This document shows positions 55,701 through 64,000 of a stretch of DNA of 64,000 nucleotides, one piece after another. A program made the position numbers and the translations under genes. Source of the stretch: Dama dama (lineage: Eukaryota; Chordata; Mammalia; Artiodactyla; Cervidae); NCBI RefSeq assembly GCF_033118175.1, contig NC_083696.1, forward strand, positions 39,045,001-39,109,000. Reading direction: 5' to 3'. The stretch's first letter is position 1. The number at the start of each line of letters is the position of its first letter. The notes beneath the pieces were generated by a model. It was not told the DNA's origin. It saw only the letters and a program-made list of their open reading frames with translations, and ran no database searches.

Positions 55701-57054
55701 TTCTCCTTTTTCCTTGGTTAGGCCGGCTAGAGATTTATGTTTCACTGACCTTTTCAAAAACTAGCTTTTGGTTTCATTGATTTTTCTCTGCTGTTTTCCT
55801 GCTTTCAATCTCCTTAATTTCTGTTCTAATTTTTAAATTTCTTTTCCTTTCCTTGCTTATATTTAAACTGGTTTTTTTTTTTAACATCTAGTTTCCTGAG
55901 GTGGAAGCTAGGTTATTGATTTTAAATATTTCTTCTTTTTGGATATATGCATTTAGTGTTCTATAATTTCCCTAATTATAGCTTTTATTTCATCCCACAA
56001 ATTTTGATAACATATATTTTCATTTCACTTCATTCATAACATTTTAAAATTTATCTTGAAACTTCCCTTTGGGCCTATGTGCTATGTAGAGGTATATTTT
56101 TTACTTTCGAACATCTGAGGGTTTTCCAGCTACTTTTGTTATTGATTTTCATTTTAAATCCATTACTATCTGCAAATATGATCTGTATAGTTTATATTGT
56201 TTTACATTCATTAAAGTGTATTTTGTGAGCCAACATGTGGTCTATCATGGTAAATGTACTATGTGAGCTTGAAAAGAATGTCTATTCTGTTGTTATTGAG
56301 TGGAGTGTTCAAAAAATACCTGATCAAATTGATTGATAGTTCTGTTCAAGTCCATTATAGTTTTACTGATTTTCTGCTTACTTGATCTATTAATTATTGA
56401 TGGGGATAGGGTGTTAAGGTCTCCATCTATAACAATTATTTATTAATATTTCTTCTTTCTGTCTTTAAATCATGTATTCTGGTGATCTATTGTCCGAAAA
56501 CTTCAGGATTCTTGAAGAATTGTTTTATTGAAAAATTGACCCCTTTACCATTATGTAATGTCCTTTTTAATAACTAGATACTTTTCTTTGATCTAAACTC
56601 TACTTTCCTTGATCTAGAATTAACGTAACTATTTCAACTTTCTTTTGATTAATATCAGTAAGATAAATCTTTTCCACTTCTTTACTTCTAGCCTACTAGA
56701 ATTTTTATATTGAAGGTGAATTTTTTTGTAGACAAGGTAGTCAGACTTTTTTTTTAATCCATTGTGGTGATCTGTTTTAATTGGTATATTTTACTTTGAC
56801 CATATTTAAAGTGATTATTGAAATAGTTTAACTCCACCACGTTTGCAATGCTTTTTATTCATTATGTTTGTTCTTTGTTTTTTTTTGTTTTCCCCCTTTT
56901 TCTGGGGGCTTCCCAGTTTTATTTGAGCATTTAATATAATTTTATTTTATCTATTCTCTTTTAAATAAATGGTTGTTATCCTAGAGCTTGCAATATTTTT
57001 AAGCTAATTTAAATGCACCTTCAAATAACTATAGCACATTATCCACAATGCATG
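55701..57054 (-). mobile_element. Ancient L1 ORF2 relic, antisense
   Basis: ACTAGCTTTTGGTTTCATTG (55770) and GAGCCAACATGTGGTCTATC (56228) are the complement of more 5' parts of L1 ORF2 than 54005-55700, in matching orientation. No frame remains. Confidence 0.75.
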
Positions 57055-57420
57055 CATTTTATAACAGAGTACAATCATCTCTTAGTATCCATGCATGGCT
57101 TGGTTCCATGGTCCCCCACAGAAACCAAAATCCATAGATTCTAAAGTTTCTTGTATAAAATGACATAATATTTGAATATATCTTATTCATATCTTCCCAT
57201 ATACTTTAAATCATCTCCAGGTTACTTATAATATCTAATACAATGTAAATGATATGTTAATGGTTGTAAATTCAATGTAAATTATATGTAAATAATTACC
57301 AGCATCTGGCAAATTCAAGTTTTGATTTTTAAACTTTCTGGGACTTTTTTTCATACATTTTTGATATGTGATTCATTGACTTCACATACATGAAACACAT
57401 GCATATGGACTGCCAATTTG
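57055..57420 (+). mobile_element. Tigger-like DNA transposon relic
   Basis: CATCTCTTAGTATCCATGC at the left, then TGGTTCCATGGTCCCCCACA and ACTTTAAATCATCTCCAGGT, with a degenerate reverse-complement end near GCATATGGACTGCC. Consistent with a non-autonomous Tigger (MER28-like) element inside L1. Confidence 0.72.
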
Positions 57421-58127
57421 ATTCCTAATTCCTCTCATATTTCTTAGCATCGCTGTCATTCATTTAATTTATTTATATGCTACCATTGCCCAATTCTTTA
57501 CTATTATTGATTTAAATAGAGTTATATTTTAGATTAGTTAAGAATAAAAAAATTAAAAGTTTTATTTAACTTTCATCTATTCTTTTTCTGATGTTCTTCA
57601 TTTCTTTATGTAAATATGTCAAAGTTTCTGACCTATATCCTTTCACTTCTCACTGAAGCCTTTGTAGGACAGTTTGTCTGGCTGTAAATTCTGTCCATTT
57701 TTATTTGTCTGAGAAAGTGTATTTGTCCTTTGCTTTTTAAGAATAATGCCACTGAAGCTGAATTCTAATTTGGTGTTTTCCTTTCTCTCACCACTTTAAA
57801 TATATATTATTAACTATATGACTGTAGTTACATTTGTGTATATTATAATGTATGCTATACATTAGGTTTCTATAGCTTATTTATCTTATGACTGAAAGGT
57901 TTTACTCATGTTTAAGAACTACCCCCACACCAGCCTGGGTAATCATCATTCTACTTTTCTGTTTCTACAAGTTTGACTTTTTAAAAATCTGACGTATAAC
58001 TGAGACCATGCAGTATTTATCTTTCTGTTTAGCTTATTTGACATAACACGTTCTCCCAATATCATACATCTTGTTGCAAATGGAGGAATTTTCTTTTTTC
58101 CTTAAGGCTGGATAATCATTGTTGATT
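57421..58127 (-). mobile_element. Ancient L1 relics, antisense
   Basis: 57580-57790 resembles antisense L1 coding sequence (GACAGTTTGTCTGGCTGTAA) and 57820-58100 an antisense L1 3' UTR (TCATTCTACTTTTCTGTTTC). The order suggests two separate old insertions. Confidence 0.6.
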
Positions 58128-58333
58128 AATCCCTAAGTCTGACTCTTTTGAGACCCCATGGACTGTAGCCTGCTAGGCTCCTCTGTCCATGGGATTTCCC
58201 AGGCAAGAATACTGGAGTGGGTTGTCACGCCCTCCTCCAGGGGGTCTTCCCAATCCAGGGATCAAACCTGTGTCTTGTGTGGCTCTTGCATTGGTGGGCA
58301 GATTCCTTACCACTGAGCCACCTGGCAAGCCCA
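58128..58333 (-). mobile_element. Bov-tA SINE, antisense
   Basis: Full copy with head GAGCCACCTGGCAAGCCC. Followed after 13 bases by a sense BovB tail. Confidence 0.9.
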
Positions 58334-58346
58334 TATTAAGGTCATG

Positions 58347-58668
58347 CAAGGAAATCAAACCAGTCAATTCTAAAGGAAATCAGCCCTGAATATTCACTGG
58401 AAGGACTAATGCTGAAATGAAAGCTCCAATACTTTGGCCACCTGAAGCGAAGAGCTGACTCATTAGAGAAGACCCTGATGCTGGGAAAAATTGAAGGCAG
58501 GAGGAGAAGGGGATGACAGAGGATGAGATGGTTGGCATCACTGACTCAATGGACATGAGTTTAAGCAAGCTGTGGGAGATAGTGAAGAACAGGGAAGCCT
58601 GGTGTGCTGCAGACCATGGAGTCACAAAGAGTTGGACACAATTGAGCAATTGAGCAAGAACAACAACA
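58347..58668 (+). mobile_element. BovB LINE 3' end
   Basis: GAAATCAAACCAGTCAATTC to GAGCAATTGAGCAAGAACAA. Second inverted antisense-SINE/sense-BovB pair in the window. Confidence 0.92.
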
Positions 58669-59014
58669 ATATTTATAATTGTATCCTTTTATGAATTGAT
58701 TCCTTTGCCATTATAAAATGACCTTCTTTGTCTTTTTTAAGCCAGTATCTGGCTTAAAGTCTATTTTGTCTTACATTAACATAGCTATTCTCATTCTTTT
58801 CTGATTTCCATTTACATGGGGTATCTTTTTCTATCCCTTCACTTACCACGTGTGTACATTCTTAAATCTGTAGTGAGTCTCTTATAGGTAACATGTAGTT
58901 TTGTATATTATTTGTAATCCATTTTTTTTGGAGAGTTTGATCTATTTACAATTAATTATTAATGGGTAAAATTTTACTGTTGACATTTTGTCTTTTTTTT
59001 TTTTTTTTTTTTTT
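58669..59014 (-). mobile_element. Ancient L1 relic, antisense, ending in poly-T
   Basis: Continues old L1 (CCATTATAAAATGACCTTCT at ~58710) to a T-run at 58991-59013. Confidence 0.6.
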
Positions 59015-60177
59015 GCTGCTTTGTAGTTCTTTCTTGGACCCTCATTGTGAAAAAACCCTGTGAGTTTCCTGGCAGAAAACTCCCAAAACGTGTGGGCTTC
59101 CCTTAGATTGAGTTCCCAGGAGTTTCTTACTTTCATGCTAGCTGACACTCAGTTTCCAACAATAAATCTAAATTATGAATTTTCCTGTCAGTTAATGACT
59201 TCCATTTGCCTCTTCCACTAAGCAAATTCCCCCTGTGTATCTTACTGGATACCACTGTCTTTCCAGATTTGGGATCTGGTGTTTTGTTCTATGGCTTCAG
59301 CTGTGAGAAAAGTCTTTGCTTTTTAAATTGTCAGCTCTGTTTTTTTGAGGCCTCTCGCCCTCCAGGAGGTGGGCTTAGTCTTGTTCTGTTGGTGAAGGCA
59401 GAGGACCAGGAGAAAGTGGATGTGTACAAGGTCTCTTGGGGTCTAAGCTTGGAAATGGCTCAGAGTCTCTTCTATCACATTCTGTTGGCCAAAGCAAGTC
59501 ATGAGGCCAGCCTAGATGTAAGAGGTGGAGGAATGAATGGTCGTCACTTCTTGATGGCAGGAGCTACAGTTATACTGCAGAGAGTGTGGATACAGACAGA
59601 GGTGGAGAATAAGACAATTTTTTGTAATCCATCTACTTTAGTAATCACACATCGGAATGAGGGATTGAATTAAATGACCACTACAGTTTGTTCCAACCCT
59701 GGGACAGAAACTTAATCACATTTGAAAGAAATTCATGATTCTTTTGTCTCAGAACTGTGGTTTCCTAAAAGATGTATACCCTGCAGTGCCTCTGACGGGA
59801 ATAATTGTTGATTTTAATTCTTAATGAGAGTGTCTAGGTGTGTAAGTTTGTTTCTCCAATAAGCAGACATCAGGGTGGAATTCAATGTACAAGGGATTTA
59901 TAGGAAATACCTTGCAGGTAGGGAAAGCTTTAAATCTGCAATGCTGTTTAGATACCCTTGCAAAAAAAAAAAAAAAGAAGAAGAAGAAGGGATGGAAGGC
60001 TTTGGGTAGGGAGGGCCTCGGATCTCAGTGCAGTTCTGGGGAGTTTGGGTCATGCCAGTGTATAGAAGGGACCCAGTTCAAATATCTCTGATATGCTCAG
60101 TTACTGGCTGGGAGCTGCCTAGGTAAAGTGTGTTTTTGTGTGAATACAAAGACATGTCTCACAGTGAGGCAGCAGGA
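59015..60177. other. Unassigned stretch with the longest non-LINE open frame
   Basis: Holds a plus-strand 155-codon frame (59206-59673) with no recognisable domain. Part of its 3' half (CATTCTGTTGGCCAAAGCAA, AAGTCATGAGGCCAGCCTAG) reminds me of a common old mammalian repeat, so I do not call a gene. An A-run with AAG units lies at 59961-59989. Confidence 0.35.
59961..59989 (+). repeat. A-run with (AAG)n
   Basis: 14-15 A residues followed by about five AAG units. Confidence 0.9.
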
Positions 60178-60285
60178 GGTTTGAGCAAACTCCGGGAGAT
60201 AGTAAAGAACAGGGGAGTCTGGTGTGTTACAGTCCATGGGGTCGCAGAGAGTCAGACAGGACTTAATGGCCAAACTACAACAATA
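60178..60285 (+). mobile_element. BovB LINE 3' terminus, short
   Basis: GGTTTGAGCAAACTCCGGGA to GGACTTAATGGCCAAACTAC: only the last ~110 bp of BovB. Confidence 0.85.
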
Positions 60286-60451
60286 CTCCCAACATCAGCT
60301 TCTATTGAAGGGAATTCTGAGTGAATGAACCCCATCCTACCATAAAGAGGGGCTGTAAAATAAAATAAGCCCTCAAAATTATAGGGGCCAAATTATTTTT
60401 GTGTTGGTCATATTAATATAATCAGACCCAAGACTAGCTGTGGGCATGAGG

Positions 60452-60652
60452 ATGTGCTCATTCATGTCCAGCTCTTGGCAACCCCACGGGCCATAGCCTG
60501 CTAGGCTCCTCTGTCTGTGATATTCTCCAAGCAAGAATACTGGAGTGAGTGGCCATTTCTTCTTCCAGGGGATCTTCATGACCCAGGGATTGAACCTTCA
60601 TCTCCTGCATTTGCACAAGTATTCTTTACCACTAGTGCCACCTGGGAAGCCC
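60452..60652 (-). mobile_element. Bov-tA SINE, antisense
   Basis: Full copy ending GTGCCACCTGGGAAGCCC; its head overlaps a palindrome. Confidence 0.9.
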
Positions 60653-60676
60653 CTGCATGCATGGGATGCATGCAGG
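60652..60676. repeat. Perfect 11-bp-arm hairpin
   Basis: CCTGCATGCAT (60652-60662), a GGG loop, then ATGCATGCAGG (60666-60676), immediately beside the SINE head. Confidence 0.95.
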
Positions 60677-60884
60677 CAGGAGTGAGTATAACAATAGGAA
60701 TAGAATCCTGTGGGTGGATGCCGAAATTGTCAATGGAAGACACTACTCAAGCACAAAAAATGAGCTTCTTGTTTGTTAAGGATAGTATGAACCAGGCCCT
60801 TCTACCCTCTACATACAAAGCATGAATATTATGTCTTCCCTATTATTTATGTTATCCTTTTTGCAATATCTCTTATCTATTCTC

Positions 60885-61060
60885 CACTTGTCAAACATCC
60901 ATACTTCATATATCTTCCCAAGTCTCCACTTCTATGACCAGTATAAAGACAACACCCTCCCTCTAAACACCTAAAGAACATTGTTGTCATGCTACTTTTT
61001 GCATCTTAATGTATTTGCTCATAATACATTCAGCTTGCCATGTTATTTAGAATTTATGTT
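60885..61060 (+). mobile_element. L2 LINE 3' relic
   Basis: CACTTCTATGACCAGTATAA and similar L2-like 3' sequence; weak. Confidence 0.4.
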
Positions 61061-61903
61061 GAGAGCAGAGACTTCAGGTCACCAACTTTTATAATTTTTT
61101 TCTTGTTCTTTTAAGTATTGTAGAGAAAGAAAAAAAAACTGAGTGGAAAACCACCCTCTTTTAAAAACATATTTGGCCAAAAAGATGTATGTATATGGTG
61201 TAGGGATAGAAGAGTAAAGGTTATTTGATGTCATGAAAAGAATTCCAAATCTTCAGACTATGCTTATCTGCAGATATAATCTTTGTATCATTTTCAGTCA
61301 CACTGAGACTATATCGGCAGTATCTATGGGACTTTGGAAATTAGTAAGTCTCCCTCCCCTAGGGTTCTTTATTTTCACACTCCTATTGATTCTATCTCAC
61401 ATCTCTGACAACTCTCCATCCTCATTATCAGCATCATATTGGTTGGATGTGTAAAAACATTGGTAAACACAAACCCAAATTAAATAGAGTTGAGAGATCA
61501 GAGGGGGGTGGTTCTCAGGTTCTATGATGGTGGCAGCCCTCAGAAGAAGGAAGAAAGTCTATTCCTTTTCTGGCAACAACCCAGTCAATTAAAAGCCATC
61601 GACTCTGTTTATGATAGCCCTCCAAATTACCCTTCCCCTTCTTTATAGAAGAGTTTTCCATCCTTTGCTTTGCAGGGATTTGCATGTAGCTTGCCATGGC
61701 TGTAGAACCCCAGTTGCGATTCTCTGCTGATACTGCATACATTTGTTTTTGCTGGAGAATTAACTGACAGGTTCTGTGTTTTAGGTCAATGGATGGTAGT
61801 GGTAGCCACATAACTGTCCTCCCTGCTCCCATTCCAATTCATTTATTTACCAGCATCTGGACTCATTATATATAAATTATAAATATGATTATGTCACTTC
61901 TCT
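61061..61903. other. Non-repeat stretch
   Basis: Contains a minus-strand 105-codon frame (61515-61832) with no identifiable domain. Confidence 0.35.
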
Positions 61904-61915
61904 GTGAGAAACAGT

Positions 61916-62107
61916 GAAGTGAAAATGAAAGTCGCTCAGTCGTGTCCGACTCTTTGTGACCCCATGGACTATACAGTCCGTGGAATTCTCCAGGCAAGAA
62001 TACTGGAGTAGGTAGCCTTTCCCTTCAGGGGATCTTCCCAACCCAGGGATCGAACTCAGGTCTCCCACATTGCAGGCGGATTCTTTACCAACTGAGCCAC
62101 CAGGGAA
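61916..62107 (-). mobile_element. Bov-tA SINE, antisense, with target duplication
   Basis: Little-diverged copy including CGCTCAGTCGTGTCCGACTC. Flanks GTGAGAAACAGT (61904-61915) and GTGTGAAACAGT (62108-62119) differ at one base. Confidence 0.94.
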
Positions 62108-62119
62108 GTGTGAAACAGT

Positions 62120-62689
62120 AGTTCACCAGAAATTTGATAACATTCAAATCCCAAATATTCTTCATGTGATTTTCTTTCTTGTGGAAGCTCTTGAAATTTT
62201 CTTCATGTATTATCACTCAGTGGTCCTTTTAAATCTGGAATTCATTTCTTCAGCTCTGGAAAATTTATTCTGTTACTGTTTTTATAAGAGTCTCCCTTTT
62301 TTTCTTCTGTTCTTAAATTTTTTCTAGATAGATCCTCTGGTTTTCTTACATTTTCATCTTAATTTCCATTTTGCAGTTTTTCACTGGGAGATAGAAATGA
62401 CTTACCAGAATGCTGTTTCCCAAACTTGCTTACAAAGATTATGGTTTTAATGAGCTTGACCTCAAAATCTATCTTGATGTTCTTAACCTCTCTGTTAAGC
62501 GATGAACTAGGATTCGTTTTCATTTTCCCCCTGCTATCTCTTCAGTAATTTTACACATCTCATCTTGCACTGATGGGTTTGCTAAGAGTTTAGGTTAAAA
62601 AGTCACTGATAGAAAACTCACAGTCCTTCTCCTGTGTAAGGAAAAAGCCAGTTCTTCTCTATTATGTGTTTCTCTTCATTGTGTGTCTC
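62120..62689. other. Non-repeat stretch
   Basis: Nothing recognised. Confidence 0.3.
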
Positions 62690-63127
62690 CATTACCTTCT
62701 CAAGAACACTTCAATTCTGGTCCCTAAATATATGAAGGTTTCCCCACCCTATCCAAGTGGTTTTCCTGCTATCTTCCATTTAATTCAACTCTGACATTCT
62801 ACCCAGAGACAGCATCAGATGACACAGGTTGAGGACTCAGTCTTACAAGACCGCACACTGTCCAACTTCAGATGCCAATCACAAGCCCAGGGTTTTACCT
62901 TAGTTCTGACCAACGGGCTTTAAATCAGAGGTTCCCATAAACCCCTCCTCCAGTTCAATTAATTTGCTAGAGTGGCTCACAGAATTACTGGGTTTTTATG
63001 GAGGCTTCATTTCATAGGCATGATTAACTGAATCATTGGCCATTAGCCATTAATTCAGCTGCCAGCCTCTTCCCCTGCTGCAGAGGTGAGGGGGTGGGAC
63101 TGAAATTTCCAACCCCCTAATTACCTA

Positions 63128-63345
63128 GGCTTTTCAGGTGATGCTAGTGGTACAGAATCCACCTGTCAGTGCAAGAGACTTGGGTTCGATCCCTGGGTCA
63201 GGAAGATCTGCTGGAGAAGAGAATGGCAACCCATTCTAGTATTCTTGCAGGGCAAATCCCAAGGACAGAGGAGCCTCACAGGCTACAGTCCATGGAATTG
63301 CAAAGGAGTTGGACACAAGTTAGCGACTAAAACAGCGACAGTAAA
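63128..63345 (+). mobile_element. Bov-tA SINE in LTR
   Basis: Sense copy with B box GGTTCGATCC (63183-63192). Confidence 0.92.
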
Positions 63346-63418
63346 TCACCTTGTTGGCTCCTTTGGCAACCAGCTCCCATCCTTAAGTGCTTTACAAAAT
63401 TCATCTTATTAACATAAT

Positions 63419-63636
63419 TGCTGTTCAGTAGTTAAGTCATGTCCAACTGTTTTGCGACCCCATGGACTGTAGCCTGCTAGGTTCCTCTGTCCATGGGATT
63501 TCCCAGGCAAAAATACTGGAGCAAGTTGTTATTTCTGACTCCAGGGTATCTTCCTGAGCCAGGGATCTAACAGGAATCTCTTGAGTCTCTTGTATTGGCA
63601 GGTGGGTTCCTTATCATCTGAGACACCAGGGAAGTC
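63419..63636 (-). mobile_element. Bov-tA SINE in LTR, antisense, with target duplication
   Basis: Flanks TATTAACATAAT (63407-63418) and TATTAACATGAT (63637-63648) differ at one base. Orientation is opposite to the SINE 74 bp upstream. Confidence 0.94.
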
Positions 63637-63791
63637 TATTAACATGATATAAGACACCATTACCACTTTCAACACTTAGAGAAATTCTGAGACCTGTGAG
63701 CCAGGAACTATGGACAAAGATGAAATATATATGAGAAATGTGTTTTATCTGAATGGACAAATATGTATTTCTTATAGACCACAATATCACA

Positions 63792-64000
63792 TTTACCAAG
63801 AAGTATGTTCACATCATTTTTTTTTTTTCTTTAAAGCAGTGAGATAAATTGGGTTGTTAGAAGTGAGGGTAAAGTTCAATGTAACATAAATTTAGAAAGT
63901 AGGTCAAGTCCTACATCTGTGTCAGGAATAAAAAATGAGTCTAAGATTCAGAAAGGGAATATTCAGTAATTGACACAAAGAGAGAGCTCCCCAAAGTCAA
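63792..64000. other. Non-repeat edge of the window
   Basis: A T-run at 63819-63829; nothing else recognised before the window ends. Confidence 0.3.

Larger units (their letters stand above)
62690..63791 (-). mobile_element. Ancient endogenous-retrovirus-type solo LTR, antisense
   Basis: On the minus strand it starts TGTGATATTG at 63791 and runs to about 62690, with the characteristic CCATTGGTGATT-like region near 63030 and a CTCTGACATTCTACCCAG segment near 62790. Non-coding, no gag/pol/env seen. Two SINEs split it. Family (ERVL-like MLT2/MER class) not certain. Confidence 0.68.

Noticed and set aside
62690..63791. Possible retroviral coding remnants beside the LTR
   Set aside because: I see only LTR-like non-coding sequence; no gag, protease, polymerase or envelope similarity in the flanks.
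1..64000. Dozens of 60-110 codon open frames on both strands
   Set aside because: Most lie inside SINEs or BovB, where conserved stretches give similar frames on both strands (peptides such as SRQEYWSGLPFP or WRIPWTEE recur), or are short and motif-free. None has supporting gene structure.

Overview
This window looks like nuclear DNA from a ruminant, most likely a bovid. The diagnostic evidence is the repeat content: tRNA-derived Bov-tA SINEs, a Bov-A2 dimer, many pieces of the BovB (RTE-type) LINE, CHR-type cetartiodactyl SINEs, and L1 copies of the bovine type. Species (cattle, yak, bison, buffalo, sheep or goat) cannot be told from the sequence alone. The DNA is AT-rich, with no CpG island that I could see. 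I found no intact host protein-coding gene, no rRNA or tRNA gene, no CRISPR array and no bacterial-style operon. It reads as intergenic or deep intronic sequence, and roughly half or more of it is recognisable transposon.

Layout. 1-13 kb: mostly non-repeat DNA with L2 and MIR relics, an inverted SINE/BovB pair (1.5-2.1 kb), a BovB copy carrying an internal hairpin (4.1-5.6 kb) and an ancient antisense L1 (7.7-11.1 kb) with younger insertions in it. 13.3-16 kb: the longest BovB copy, with recognisable endonuclease and reverse-transcriptase remnants but no 3' end. 17.5-19.2 kb: a young L1 with a 5' inversion and an exact 13-bp target duplication. 19.4-20.7 kb: two MaLR-type LTRs. 21-29.7 kb: non-repeat DNA with SINEs and MIRs. 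30-36 kb: L1, L2 and two BovB pieces. 37-49 kb: mainly SINEs, CHR, MLT1, a second inverted L1 (43.5-44.2 kb) and several non-repeat stretches of about 1 kb. 50.2-52.2 kb: a SINE with an exact 12-bp target duplication, then a second young L1 with an exact 16-bp duplication starting one base later. 52.5-59 kb: BovB tails inside a long mosaic of ancient antisense L1, plus a Tigger-like DNA transposon. 59-64 kb: non-repeat DNA, SINEs, and an ancient retroviral-type LTR (62.7-63.8 kb) split by two oppositely oriented SINEs.

How the parts relate. L1-type machinery makes target-site duplications and is the accepted driver of Bov-tA mobility; BovB supplies the 3' ends shared with Bov-A sequences. All LINE reading frames here carry stops, frameshifts or truncations, so nothing in the window appears able to move on its own. 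I found no convincing new system. The points most worth checking are the L1 rearrangements, the inverted repeats, four compact palindromes and several repeat-poor islands. Family names were assigned by eye from memory of consensus sequences; boundaries are good to about 5-20 bp unless a target duplication fixes them.
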